A stretch of DNA of 64,000 nucleotides from Siphonodentalium dalli (lineage: Eukaryota; Mollusca; Scaphopoda; Gadilida; Siphonodentaliidae): the NCBI GenBank assembly GCA_032622095.1, contig CP136063.1, positions 208,183,934 to 208,247,933 of the forward strand. The letters run 5' to 3'. Positions within the stretch are counted from its first letter, which is position 1. Each line of letters begins with the position of its first letter. The notes under the pieces were generated by a model that saw only the letters and a list, made by a program, of their open reading frames with translations, was not told the DNA's origin and made no database searches. The translations under genes and the position numbers were made by a program. Positions 12,861 to 25,299 of the stretch are shown one piece after another.

Positions 12861-13849
12861 AGATTAATACTATTTAGAAAAGCCGCGCTTGACACCAATA
12901 CCAGATATTGCAAAATGATTGCTTTGTTCATTAAATTTCCATTGTTGCCCAACTTCGTTGCACTATCGGAAATAGCCACAAACACAAAGAGGCAAATTTG
13001 AGGACTATATGTTTCGTCGCAAGGCAGAGCGCGCAATACTGTCGTATACGATTGCGAAGCGTCTCAGCCAACGCCGTGCATGTATGCATTCTACGACTCG
13101 GCGTGAGTTAAATTTATCAAACTCGTTTCATAAAATCTTATATCCCAACATAACTCGCTGGATGTCGTCTATATCTCTGATCTATAATATAATTATATAT
13201 ATCGACAATATCGTTTGCTCGAAAGAATCGCGTGATATTTCTATGAATGACTGAACCTGTTCGGTGCTCGAAAGACATGATGGCTACTCAGATAGTCTAG
13301 TTAACATTCATCAATAATTTAAAAATGAACGAGGCTGCGTTGCCCGTCGTCTGATTCTATATTGATAATCATATTACGTGTATCGCGACTCACATATGGC
13401 GCCAGTACAAAATTGACATATGGGTGTGCTTATTTAAATGGCATGGCAGACAGTGACACCATGCAGCTCTGGAATTCCTGAGAAAATATACGCATCTATT
13501 AAAATGGCAGCTTCTATGCACTGAGAGATGGTTGAACGATTTAAAGGTAGTGAATTTAAAAATAACGTTGGTTTCACATCTGTCAATATGTACTTTATTT
13601 ATTCGTGGTAAAATTACTAAATATCAACAAGCGGGTTTATAAGATCGAGTCTATTCGAAGTGCCATGCCTACAACACTCAGCAGTGTACGGTATATGCGG
13701 CCCCATGAATACAAACCTGTTCATCCTCCAATGAAAACGGTTCATTATCAGACTTCCTGTGCAGCTCTATTACACCTGCAACATAATAATGGTTTGACAT
13801 TGGTATTCGATGTTGGAATTTCGTCCATTTATAAGAGATTATACGTTTA

Positions 13850-14185
13850 TCATTTGTTCTTACATTCTATAACAATTTTTATCATTTGTTCTTATATTCT
13901 TTAACAATTTTATCATTTTTTATCATTTTTCTTAAATTCTTTATCATTTTTTCTTACATTCTTCAACAATTTTGTATTATTTTTTATCATTATTTCTTTA
14001 ATTCTTTAACAATTTTGTATAATTTGTATAAAAAAAAATTCTTGCATTTTTTAACAATTATAAAAAATAAAATAAATTTGTTAGGCCAATGCATTCTCTT
14101 ATGTATGCGAGCGCATATAGAAGATAATGCATTGGTACAGGGTTTTCGCAAAAATTCAGGAAACTCCAGTCATGGGTGGAGAGTA
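13850..14185. mobile_element. Hairpin-ended MITE, partial copy
   Basis: The right end is present: AGGCCAATGCATTCTCTTA at 14085, a shortened hairpin, then ATTGGTACAGGG and TTTTCGCAAAAATTCAGGAAACTCCAGTCATG, as in other copies. To its left lies a low-complexity region of repeated TTCTTACATTCTTTAACAATTTT units (13850-14070), matching the A/T-rich interior of other copies but expanded. The left hairpin is missing. Confidence 0.7.
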
Positions 14186-14342
14186 CGAGAATATACGTGT
14201 ATTATAACGGCTGTAATCATATATATAACAACATTCTTCAATGATGTATATATACTTTACATGAAAACATATGGAGTCATATGACTGATATCCGCCAACT
14301 CAGTTTATTGTATGAACCATGTGGTTTATAAATACTGGGTGA

Positions 14343-16539
14343 TAGTCTGGCCGATAAACTAAAATTTTAGGGTCAACCTAGAAAACATTTGGACTAAGTT
14401 GGTTTCTATCCCATTTTGAAGAGGAATATATCCTCTATAACATATCCAAAATCTGCTAAAATCCGCTTTGAGCATTTTCTGTAATACAAGATGGTGTCCA
14501 TGGTGGCAGTTGGTATAGAAAAATCCTGAATTTCGGTGGTAGGTGCGCCAACAAATACCAAATTAGTAATAAAATAAAATCCACACAAACAATCCTTAGT
14601 CGTAAACCATATCGGTAGAATGTCTGTCCAAAATGGCCGCCAACATGGACAAAATCGAATGAAATTTATAATTTGCGGAAAATTGAATAGCTGGTTATAC
14701 AAGAACGAACAGGCCCTCGAATTATACGAGGAAGAATGATTTCAGAGTATAAGGGGAGCTATTAATAATAGTATGTAAGAATTCTCTCAAATGTATTTCG
14801 CGAGAGAGCAACCGAAAGCCAGGTCTCATACAACGATTGAATGTGGACTTTTTGGGCGCCAAGAAATAGAAGAATAACGCAGTTTTATCTGTACTGTTTA
14901 TCTTGAATCGTGTAATATATGTGTATTAAAACAGTTAAATGTGATCTAAGAGGGATGTACTCATTGTGTGGCCTTTTCTAGAAGCAGAAATATATGTAAT
15001 GAAAACAGTCTCACGAATGTGACCGATAATCATTTATTTTTGAATCTACTACACACAGTCTGTCAAAATGTACTACTATAGAACAGTATGAGAGCTATTC
15101 ATATGGTACTAGGTAAAATGTGTAGATCCTATTGTCCGTGTCTTAAAATAGTAGTCATAGTTGCCTCCGGTCAAGTGATTAAACACGAATATTTCATTTT
15201 TATCACACAAATACATGGTGGTATACCATGAACGCAATTTATCAAAATACAAAGGATTACAATAGACTATCTTCAATAAATTCTCAAAATAACCCAATTT
15301 GCCTACATACTCTATGGCAGAGACTGTCTTTATACCTGGAAATTATGTGCACTTAAATGCACTAAGGCCACATATACGCGAAACGTACCACCTTTTCTGC
15401 AACCGCATCGCCGCGTTTACCCATTCTCCATAATGTTACACATATCTGCTGCATAAAAAACCATAAATAGCAACATTGAGTGAATGGTAAACGCAGAACT
15501 AATAACTGTAAACGCTGATGACCTGATATTTAGCGCAAATATGTGGGTGGCAAAGGTAACATAATTTCAAACAACAAGATACTGACAACTAATAGTGTGT
15601 ATTGCGTGGTACATATTTATGTTGTAAAGTGCCGATTGAAGTAATTTGAACATAATTGTCTACTAAGAAACCGGTTTGGGAGCACCATGAAAATTAGTAC
15701 TAAATAAAATGTACGATGTACAGTCTCTTCGATCTAGTGAGATAGGGTACTATTCTGTTGAAGAGATAAGTGTTTCTTGACAGTATAATCAGCATTACGA
15801 CAAACGTGTACGGTTTATTGTCACGGAGAGTGTTGAAAATTCTGGAAATATAACTAGTATTTACACAGATAGGATGGGCACTTCAGTTTCTGCTTTACAT
15901 TCAATAATTAATCATCATTACAAAAGGAAACTACCACGCACTGTGTGACGAAATATTACTTCGTGTGTTGCATGCCCAAAATAACTGATTTAGGTCCGAC
16001 TGTTGGATGTATTCTAATAAGAAAACCCGAACGTAAATCATTGGGTTAACGTGCGTAGCAGTGACCGATAAATCATTCAGATAGATCTGTTTTAATTATA
16101 TGTGTACCTTTAAAGATATATAACAACATTCTTGTAAATTACAAATGTGTATTTTCGCTTATAGGTGGTTATCAAATATGTTGCTTTCATCGTAGCATGG
16201 ATTGTAGTTGCGGCCATTTTGACAGCCATTTCATCGCCGCGGTTGCATTGTTTTCTGTCCTTGTCACTCTATTCGCCCCCTATGCTCTTTTACACAAACT
16301 GGTATATATCGGATGGAGGATTAATGCGTTCTGGTGTCGCCGATGCGGGATATTGTAGAAAAACGTACTTAGCAAGGTCGAACAATGAGCATTTTTTTAA
16401 ATCTCTGTAAAAATGTTTGCTCAAAGCGGATTTTAGCGGATTTTGGATATGTTGTAGAGGAAATATTCCTCTTCAAAATGGAATAAAAACCAATTTAGTC
16501 CAAATTGTTTCTAGGTCAAACCTTTTATCGACCAGACTA
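14343..16539. mobile_element. 2.2-kb element with about 130-bp terminal inverted repeats
   Basis: The left arm 14343-14473 (starting TAGTCTGGCCGATAAAC and containing CCCATTTTGAAGAGGAATAT and AAATCCGCTTTGAGCA) is repeated in inverse at about 16421-16539. The outer flanks read TGA on both sides, a possible 3-bp target duplication that could be chance. The interior has only short ORFs (for example 15109-15297 minus and 16165-16410 plus) with no similarity I recognise. It is probably a non-autonomous or decayed DNA transposon. Confidence 0.65.
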
Positions 16540-18130
16540 TGAGGCCAGTAGCCATGTTGATCGGATAGAGATCGCTATACAGAGTATAATTATCCAAGCA
16601 ATGCGATACCATACGTATACGTTGGGCCGCTACGAAATAAAATATATGGTTTATAAAATAAACACTGCTTGTGAATATGACTGCCAGTGACAAATAACAC
16701 ACCATACATGCAATTATATTATTCCCTGCCTGTTTGCACTGCATGGATAATAGAATGGATGTACTCAACCCTTTGTTTCACACTATGCGTGATAGTTGCA
16801 TGTACATGTACTGTAATACTTTGCCAGTGGTGGTTTGAACGTTTACCGACGGCATAACAAAAAGTGAAAGAATGGGGTGGTCGGTTTCTTAATACCCATG
16901 CAAATGGTATATGTATGCGAAATTCGACCCCTCCACTGTGGTATATTATCCGCTTCCCTGAATTTGTATTAATATCTCAGAAAATTGTTGTTTCAATAGA
17001 GCGCTGAACTATACATGGGAGAGTTTGGCACCAAATGTTTGGATTATAGATAATAAATTGCACCAGTAATCGCACCATCATAACACCGCGAAATATATGT
17101 AAAATCACTATCCTACAACACCCAATAAATCTGCTTTGTATCGTCCGCCGATCTGCAGTGGGGATGCCCAATTTCTCGTATATTATGCCATAATTATCAT
17201 ACATTCGAAATATGATACGGAAAATGATTGGATTTGGTTCCGCGGGATGAAAAAGGAGAACCTATTTTCCACGGAGTATTTGAACTAAATTACGTTCAAA
17301 ATAATAGTTACTGCAACTGGAAGCTAAAATGTCATAATACATTAATCATAGAAATTACATTTGTCTGAATTAATTGTCAGAATAAACATTCCATGTGTGT
17401 CTTTGTGAGTTCATATATAATGAGCAATTACCCGCTAATCGTAGCTGGTTTTTTACAGCTACATATCTTCCCACAAGTTCCCGGCCAATGTGTGTCTACC
17501 GTAGATAAACAATGTGGCCGAATCTCTATGTTTAATCCTATATTGACGGTTCTTACAAACATGGTTTAAGGGGCGTGTGTGGTCGTTCACAAGCTGATTC
17601 GATGAGACGAGCGTGTAATCAAACAACAAGGCGGACTATAGGCCCACCGGTAGAATGGTTGCTGGCGCCCCCGCAATTAACGTGAACAAGTGCACGCTTA
17701 TAACAGCTATCGTGCGCTAATTTATCAATTGTAATATGACAATACCAAGCTACCACTCTCATCTTATAGACACGCCACCAATTGAGATAATTTAAAGATC
17801 CACCTATTGAACTGATTGCATAACAGTTTTAAACCGCGGTCCAGAAGATACGGCTTCGTCAGTTCAGTTCTAGCCTCCCTAAACCCAGTTTTGTTGGACC
17901 GTCGAATGAAATTATTTAGTTGCCTGTTTAAGTTTATAAAACGTCAAAATTATCGCAACTGCCCAAGTCATTATCCCCATACATATTACATGTGTGAGTG
18001 CGTCTCGCTTACGAATTTCCAATCAAAATATGCTCGTTGTCTGAATTGTCGATTTTCGCTGTCGATAGAACGCGGCGATCCACATTTGGTAAGTACGATT
18101 GTTTAACTCGACGATGTAGAAACAAAACTA
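16540..18130. other. No recognisable feature
   Basis: No ORF with domain-like content and no repeat match was noticed. The plus-strand ORF 17816-18106 ends at a GTAAGT-like site but has no recognisable product. Confidence 0.4.
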
Positions 18131-18132
18131 CT

Positions 18133-18219
18133 AAACCATGATCTGGCTGGACCAGGTTTAAACCAGAGATGACGTACACGCAACTTAGGGCTGCCATCTC
18201 TGGTATAAACCATGGTTTT
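18133..18219. repeat. Small inverted repeat beside minisatellite
   Basis: AAACCATGATCTGG with AAACCAGAGATG on the left pairs with CATCTCTGGT and AAACCATGGTTT on the right. The arms are imperfect. Confidence 0.45.
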
Positions 18220-18325
18220 AGATTTCAAACGGAGGTGTGCACCTTTAGAGCTTTCCGTAAACCAGATTTAAACTGGAGACGACGAATCGGCCCCGTAAGT
18301 CTGGTCAGTAAAATTGTCTGTGTTG

Positions 18326-18691
18326 GTCGTGGTAGCTCATCTATAATGTCACCATTTGACAGGAATATTGGCTCAGCGATAACATACGGTGGTAGCCTGC
18401 CTATAAAGTCACCGTTTGACTTGAATATTGGCTCAGCGAGAACACACGGTGGTAGTTTACCTATAAGGTCACCGTTTGACATGAATATTGGCTCAGCGAG
18501 AACACACCGTGGTAGTTTACCTATAAGGTCACCGTTTGACATGAATATTGGCTCAGCGAGAACACACCGTGGTAGCTTACCTATAAGGTTACCGTTTAAC
18601 TTGAATATTGGCTCTGCGAGAACATACTGTGGTAGCTCACCTATAAGGTCACCGTTTGACTGGAATATTGGCTCAGCGAGAACATACTGCA
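18326..18691. repeat. 60-bp minisatellite, about 6 copies
   Basis: Six consecutive 60-bp units, each with CCGTTTGAC, GAATATTGGCTCAGCGAGAAC and GGTGGTAGCTTACCTATAAGG-like segments, lie in perfect register. Because 60 is divisible by three, a stop-free frame in one unit stays open through the array on both strands (plus 18169-18807 and minus 18225-18692). Open frames on both strands argue for a minisatellite rather than a gene. A repeat protein with a 20-residue period cannot be excluded. Confidence 0.9.
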
Positions 18692-18809
18692 CTTTATCTG
18701 CGTGTGTCCCTATACCATCTGGAAATCTTTTGTCCTACAAAATAAATATCACAATGTATTGCTCTTTATCTATTTTGCAGTCTAGTAACAATTGGGAGAG
18801 GAGGTAATC

Positions 18810-20038
18810 ATAAGTGAGACAAGCACTTGTCCTCCAATCCCATTGTCCTTTAAAATGTTTATGTTATATATCATGTTTATATACAAATTAGACAAATAAA
18901 TATGTATAAAGTAAAGTAATAAATATCACGTGGTTGTTGTTTGGGCAATCTAGCCCTCACCCAGATTTGGGAGCGAATGCAGCAAGCACACAATACTTGA
19001 AACCTTAGTTATGTCTCATACGCCAACGCAATCTTGGAATACAATTATAATACTCTTGTATAGCTGAAGTCTCGCTGATGAGTAGTTATTTGATTCATAT
19101 TTATTAATTTACAATGTTGTTTAATTAATGTATTCAAATAACAGCATATGAGTGTCTGTTGAACTTATTAGCTGTACATATCTAAAAAATGAATCCTCAG
19201 TTCTCACCCGCATGTTGTCTGATCGAAGTATTTTTGAACATCCCTACAAGAAGTATAAACCATTCCAATATACGTCTATAACTTCGTGGGAGATTCCATT
19301 CATTAATAAATGGGGTAATCCACATTCGCCAATCGACAATTGTAACGCACGTTTTTTGTCACAGGATAGTCCATGTCATATGTGCATGTATTGCATTACA
19401 CCGTTCTATAAATTGTGATATGCAACGTTCGTATCATGACAGGAAATAGTGCCAGGTGACCATTGACTTCCAGTTTGTCATCTGTTTCCATGCCATACGT
19501 TACGTCCAAAATACTATAACTTCCAATATTTTTCCAACAAACTCTTAACGAATGAATTTTGAAGAGTTATTTCGTTAATACTACGCATTTAAATACGTCA
19601 AAGAGTCTTTATTTTTATGGGACTATTTCTTTACGCGGGCAAACAACACATATAGTTAAGTGAAACGTCACCGTGTGCCTCATAGAGGCCGATGTTAGTT
19701 CCACATCCCATTTGTTGATTTAAGTATGCTTTATCGAGGTTTTGGATCATGTAATATATAGAATCTACAACTCGTATTCCAGTTTATAGCGGAATTTACA
19801 AAACGAATCCAGTAAATTAGGTCTGAAAATATTTCCAAATTATACGCAACCGAGTCTGAAATCTGAGAAAAATTGTTACCGTGCACGGCAACGGTGGCAA
19901 ATACAGAGTGAAGCGTAAACTGAATTTGGAATATATATTTCTACCATGCACGTGCCTCGTGTTTTCTAATTGTTGTAACATGTACAACGTTATTTGGCAC
20001 CCGTAGCAACATTACTACAGACATTGACATACATGTAC
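18810..20038. other. No recognisable feature; intron side of the phosphodiesterase gene
   Basis: This follows the donor of the exon ending at 20039. I looked on the minus strand here and down to position 1 for a phase-0 exon continuing GAF-A and found none convincing. Confidence 0.4.
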
Positions 20039-20144
20039 CTTATGCGTATCAGTGGTCCTTAAGGTTTCCTGTGTTGCTGCCACATATGCTGCAATCGTCG
20101 TCCCGGGCTCTATGTTACCATGAAGCACTTGAGTACAGTTAGTT
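20039..20144 (-). CDS. PDE10A: PDE10A-like exon: mid GAF-A
   Basis: This is a 106-bp exon. The acceptor is CAACTCTTTTATTCCCCAG and the donor is CATAAG followed by GTACAT. It begins with the last base of a glycine codon and ends in phase 0. It encodes TNCTQVLHGNIEPGTTIAAY followed by VAATQETLRTTDTHK. The GTT(I/V).AYVA...(E/K)TL core is the most diagnostic part of the gene and matches the PDE10A GAF-A. An in-frame methionine further upstream is not used. The next exon should resume with a D.RFP-type motif, but it was not found in the window. Confidence 0.86.
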
Positions 20145-20569
20145 CTGGGGAATAAAAGAGTTGGTACAGCTATTACATGTTCTATCTGCTTTTTCAAAAA
20201 TCATGAAGTAATACCAAGAAAAGTCACATGCGAGTAACAATACAATGCTGATTGTGTGTTCTACAGTTCTACGCTATATATAATAGCATGGCTGTATATG
20301 CGGTAATAGTTATCTCAAAGTTCCCTTTGTTTAGCCGAGTTTTTTTCTGTTAAAGAAAAGATTGTCAAAAGGTGTAGTGTATTCTGTACACATACATACC
20401 ACTAGTCCATTCTGGTGTATTACTCAGCTGTAACCGCCCCATCTATAGACTAGATGATTATTCCGACAAATGACATCGCACAGCTGATTTGGTAATATCT
20501 ACAATTTGATCAATGATAACGAAAATGTTCAGCTATTTGTTTACACACGGCAGCGTGTTATCGTGAAAA

Positions 20570-20885
20570 TAAGCACATAAGGCTTATTTTAATGAGCGAA
20601 ATAAGCTAATACTGGCATTATTTAACCTCAAAATACGCTTTATATGGGCATAAAATGCGTTTTTTTAAATAGTCCAAGTGGGACGATTTCCATATAAGCC
20701 CATATTGGAAATATTTAATCTACATTTGACACGACTTACCAGATTCACGCTCTTTATAATGTGTTTTCACTGCGGCCCGTGCCATTAAACGGAATAACGA
20801 TTATAAGCTCACTATGCCTTATTTCTTTATAAAATATGTCCAATATGAATATTTAGGTCCAATATGAACCTATTTGCATGATAAT
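20570..20885. repeat. Dispersed repeat, copy 1 (partner at 45190-45412)
   Basis: The order CGCTCTTT, GTGTTTTCACTGCGGCCCG, AACGGAATAACG, ATAAGCTCACTATG, CTTATTTC, ATTTAGGTCCAATATGAACC recurs collinearly at 45240-45400. It lies in the intron between the 26-bp and 106-bp exons. It may be a SINE or MITE; no termini were recognised. Confidence 0.6.
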
Positions 20886-20970
20886 ATGGTGCACATGAAC
20901 ACTACATTGAATATTGGTTAAACAACTGCAATATCAGTCCAATCACATCATACTCCAAGACATTACTCAC

Positions 20971-20996
20971 CCTGAAGATACTCGGCATAGCTTGCT
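20971..20996 (-). CDS. PDE10A: PDE10A-like 26-bp microexon in GAF-A
   Basis: A very small exon lies between TTCTTTCTTTTTTTTTCAG and GTGAGTAATG, both close to consensus. It encodes SKLCRVSS plus two bases of a glycine codon completed by the next exon. Phase 0 in and phase 2 out is exactly what the flanking exons need. The Ser-Leu-Cys-like residues correspond to the segment after the first GAF-A strand (SLCIF-like in vertebrate PDE10A). It is too short for standard ORF detection. Confidence 0.78.
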
Positions 20997-21711
20997 CTGA
21001 AAAAAAAAGAAAGAAATTTGCATTGTAAAATAGAGCGATGTATATCACTCTAATTAAAATTGTATTTTCAAGACTGAAAAATTATAATTCAATACGAGTG
21101 CCTGGATTATAAAGTAATTGTAGCTGAAAAATAGTCTGGTGATAACCTACCTCCGTGCAACGTTCACGCTTGAATTATTTGCATGTGTGGCGCATATACA
21201 TGTACTGTGTATATATATACGGTAGTGTACGATGGTACGTTTAAGAGTTCGCAGTTCAATGAAACTGTTTAAAATCCTTGTTTAGGAAAAGAGTATAGCT
21301 TTTCCACTGTGTTTGATGTTTCCTGACGCTTATATACATATAATATATACACGCATATATACGCTCATGTTGGTTGGTTGAAATCACGCAATGTGACGCC
21401 GCGCGCGCGAGCCCCAACATGTTTAAATGTTGTTTGGAAAAAACATGAAACGCGTTACTACAATATCGTTGAAAATAGGCTCTGAATATTCTTTTAATTT
21501 GCAAGTTGAGTGTAAATATAATGAATGTTTGTGAGTTCCACACATAATGTAAACCAGCTTTCATAATTATGTAAATACTCCATGGAACGTTCGCAAATCG
21601 ACATTATATTTATTCATTCAATCCTTCAAATATGTTATTTCATCTGATGCAAATATGCAGTACATGCGATACCTGGTATTTTTTTTACCCTGTGCCAATG
21701 CATTCTCTTAT

Positions 21712-22888
21712 GGGATGGGCAGGGCTGGAGGTCAAGTGTCACCAACGATGCGAATTTATGCGACCAGCGCAATCTTATAGGAAAATTATCGTAGTTTATG
21801 GATCCGGTTCTTGGATAGCCAAAAGTGGACGAGAAATTTGTTTTTTCGGTATGTTTCATAGGGTACCCCACTGAAATATAGGGTCGATTTTAAGCAATTA
21901 CTGTGTATCATACATGTGATTGTGGGATGACTAAACACATGCAGATATAATATAATTGTGGTCAATTCGGACCGCCTGGTGACCCTCTACGATACGTATA
22001 TAAAATATATGGGGTTGCATTTTCTATCATGACGTCATATCGACGAAATCAGCATGACTCAGCACAATTTTATGACGATTCACACAAACAGTCGCATGTC
22101 AACTCCAGCGATTTATTTATTTATGCATATTTCATAACATGTCATATGTTTTTGGAAACAGTAGTATATTGCGAACAACATTCATAAATGGTTTTCATAA
22201 TATGTTTCATATTTTGTTGATGGTAGTCAAAAAGCTACCCCTCCCCCTAATGTTGCGAAATATGTCAATTTCCAAATAACGATGATTTGACTATTCCGCT
22301 GACTTAATAACTCCACCAACATTAATAATTGTCGTGCAGATCATGTGCTATATGACATATGATGGCAAATAACATTAATATATTGTGAAATTCCTGCTAA
22401 ATTTTCATGACTCAGCAAAATTTAAGGACGATTCACCGAAATTGTCACATTTCAACTAGGTTCATTTGTTCAACCTTACGTATTTCATAGAATTTCATAT
22501 GTTACTGGAAACATTGGCATATCGCAAACAATATCCGACAATGATTGTATTGACATGGTAGAAATTATGTTTATGGTGACCAAAAAGCTACCCCTCCCCA
22601 AAAGTGACAACATTTGTTCTTTTTTTTAAATAATGAAAACATGGAATTCTAATTCAAATTTCTCAATATATATATAAACTAGACATTATGTACTCCTATT
22701 CATTACTCACTTATTTACATATAGACACATACACACAAAGCTGTTTCTTGAATGTCTTGTTGTGATAACATGTACTGGTGACACAACTAGCCATTGTATT
22801 CCGTTCGTATGATATCGTAATACTACACAGCATACACACGCACACACACACCCTCACACACACCCTCACACACACACACACACACCCT

Positions 22889-22963
<75 letters not shown>

Positions 22964-24016
22964 TGTATGTATGTATGTGTGTGTGTGTGTGTGTGTATGT
23001 GTCTATATGTAAATGAGTGAGTAATGAATAGGAGTACATAATGTCTAGTTTATATATATATTGAGAAATTTGAATTAGAATTCCATGTTTTCATTATTTA
23101 AAAAAAAGAACAAATGTTGTCACTTTTGGGGGAGGGGTAGCTTTTTGGTCACCATAAACATAATTTCTAACATGTCAATACAATCATTGTCGGATATTGT
23201 TTGCAATATGCCAATGTTTCCAGTAACATATGAAATTCTATGAAATACGTAAGGTTGAACAAATGAACCTAGTTGAAATGTGACAATTTCGGTGAATCGT
23301 CCTTAAATTTTGTTGAGTCATGAAAATTTTGCAGGAATTTCACAATATATTAATGTTATATAGCATCATATGTCATATAGCACACGATCTGCACGACAAT
23401 TATTAATGTTGGTGGAGTTATTAAGTCAGCGGAATAGTCAAATCATCGTTATTTGGAAATTGACATATTTCGCAACATTAGGGGAGGGGTAGCTTTTTGA
23501 CTACCATCAACAAAATATGAAACATATTATGAAAACCATTTATGAATGTTGTTCGCAATATGCTACTGTTTCCAAAAACATATGACATGCTATGAAATAT
23601 GCATAAATAAATCAATCGCTGGAGTTGACATGCGACTGTTTGTGTGAATCGTCATAAAATTGTGCTGAGTCATGCTGATTTCGTCGATATGACGTCATGA
23701 TAGAAAATGCAACCCAATATATTGTATATACGTATCGTAGTGGGTCACCAGACGGTCCGAATTGACCACAATTATATTATATATGCATGTGTTTAGTCAT
23801 CCCACAATCACATGTATGATACACAGTAATTGCTTAAAATCGACCCTATATTTCAGTGGGGTACCCTATGAAACATACCGAAAAAACAAATTTCTCGTCC
23901 ACTTTTGGCTATGCAAGAACCGGATCCATAAACTACGATAATTTTCCTATAAGATTGCGCTGGTCGCATAAATTCGCATCGTTGGTGACACTTGACCTCC
24001 AGCCCTGCCTAGACTA
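21712..24016. mobile_element. 2.3-kb foldback element with 1-kb inverted arms
   Basis: The left arm 21712-22738 and right arm 22993-24016 are near-identical inverted copies, including GGCAGGGCTGGAGGTC at the outer ends and TAGACATTATGTACTCCTAT at the inner ends. The centre 22739-22992 is mainly simple sequence. The target site appears to be TTAT, duplicated on both sides. The outermost 6-7 bases of the arms differ. No coding region is seen. It lies in the intron between the 50-bp and 26-bp exons. Confidence 0.88.
22830..22998. repeat. CA / TA / TG compound microsatellite
   Basis: (CA)n with CCCTCA interruptions is followed by (TA)n of about 45 bp, GTAT repeats and (TG)n. It forms the loop of the foldback. 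The apparent 80-residue ORF here is an artefact. Confidence 0.95.
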
Positions 24017-24450
24017 TTATATATGCGAGTCGACCATAGGTCGCCTCGCATATATAAGAGAATGCATTGGCCTAACAATTTTTTACAATTTTAATAATTT
24101 GTCCTTGTATTCTTTAACAATTTGATAATTTCACCCATACAGAGCCCCAGACAAACATGAGCAGACGACACTCTTCTATATGCTTCTATATATGTGTGGG
24201 GCTCCCTGCAGGGTAATGGATGTTTTTTATTTTATGTCCTAAAAATTGTAAGAAACATTTATTTAAAACACATGATAAAAGATTGTTAGGCCAATGCATT
24301 CTCTTATATATGCGAGGCGACCTATGGTCGACTCGCATATATAAGAGAATGCATTGACACAGGGTAAAAACCGAGGTTTTGCAGTTCGAACATATACAAA
24401 ATGTTAGGCAAAAATTAGACCTTCTACGACAGATTCATATTTGAACTTAC

Positions 24451-24500
24451 CGTGTCGTCCTCGTCGATAACGTACGACTGGTGATTATCAGCGTTTACCA
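24451..24500 (-). CDS. PDE10A: PDE10A-like exon: first GAF-A strand
   Basis: This is a 50-bp exon. The acceptor is TTATCTTATTTGCTTTCAG and the donor is ACG followed by a perfect GTAAGT. Phase 1 in and phase 0 out. It encodes VNADNHQSYVIDEDDT, which has the ..AD....Y.VDE.. layout of the first GAF strand, where ADR/ADG is typical of this family. It lies just beyond the low-coordinate end of the dead LINE. Confidence 0.82.
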
Positions 24501-24694
24501 CTGAAAGCAAATAAGATAACCAATGTTCATAGCGTTCAAGTAAATTCTTATAAATACTCACTTATCACTTATTTCACGTATAAGTTTTGTGTTGAATCTC
24601 CAAAATGGGAAAGCCCCAGTATATACAATATAAATACAAAATGATAAACGAGATGACAGTGAACAGCATGCATGTGATATGACTGAGGGCAGTG

Positions 24695-24800
24695 GGAGAT
24701 AGAGAGAGAGATAGAGAGAGAGAAAGAGAGAGAGATAGAGAGAGAGATAGAAAGAGAGAGATGGGGAGAGATGGCGAGAGGGAGAGAGGAGAGAGTTAAA
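24695..24800. repeat. GA-rich microsatellite
   Basis: AGAGAGAGAT-type units repeated for about 100 bp. The minus-strand ORFs with LSLSLS runs come from this. It lies close to the low-coordinate side of the dead LINE. Confidence 0.9.
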
Positions 24801-25299
24801 GTGCATGGTAAGAAAGTAATGAACTGGGCGATATAGCAATAATGGACCGCATGGGTATGATGTATGGCATCACATGCATTGTTTTGCTGAATCTGCTCAC
24901 TGGAACACAACAGAAACATTTCCGGCCAATGAACAACAGAGTCTACACGTGAATGCGATAGTTTCCCCACTATTTGGATATTTACGTTTCATAAGACTGG
25001 CGACATCAAGTCATCGGACTGCAAGTTGACCAGATGCAGATAAACATAAACTCCTAATATTTGTTGCGTATGGCAACCAAAGTATATATGTGAGCAGAAC
25101 GAAATCATTAGATAAGATAAAATAAGTTTATCGACAATTACACCCACACGGGGCCGATGTCACAACATGTGTTCTAGTTCATTGTTATATCTGGTTTTGC
25201 ACAGCATTGTTATCAAATGTGGTTCTCTTCAATAAGCGACATAGTTTGTTGAATGTTGGTATGTTCCATTGTTGAATTTTGGTATGTTCCATGGGTGTG

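Larger units (their letters stand above)
21688..24364. mobile_element. Hairpin-ended MITE, copy 2, split by a 2.3-kb foldback insertion
   Basis: CCCTGTGCCAATGCATTCTC starts at 21688 and breaks off at TTAT (21708-21711). It resumes at TTAT (24017-24020) with ATATGCGAGTCGACC, completes the left hairpin, passes through the same interior as copy 1 (reversed) and ends with the right hairpin and GACACAGGG at 24364. Removing the insert with one TTAT restores an intact left hairpin. Confidence 0.85.

Noticed and set aside
18720-18810. Plus-strand acceptor-like CTTTATCTATTTTGCAG followed by GGTAAT
   Set aside because: It would define a tiny exon with no partner exon or recognisable product, so it is likely a chance match.
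19879-19930. Possible downstream phosphodiesterase exon (FTLHSVFATVAVH) with GTAACA donor
   Set aside because: Weak acceptor with no pyrimidine tract, and the sequence lacks the D.RFP motif expected after the 20039 exon.
22778-23020. ORF of alternating HT, YI and CV residues
   Set aside because: Translation of the CA/TA/TG microsatellite.
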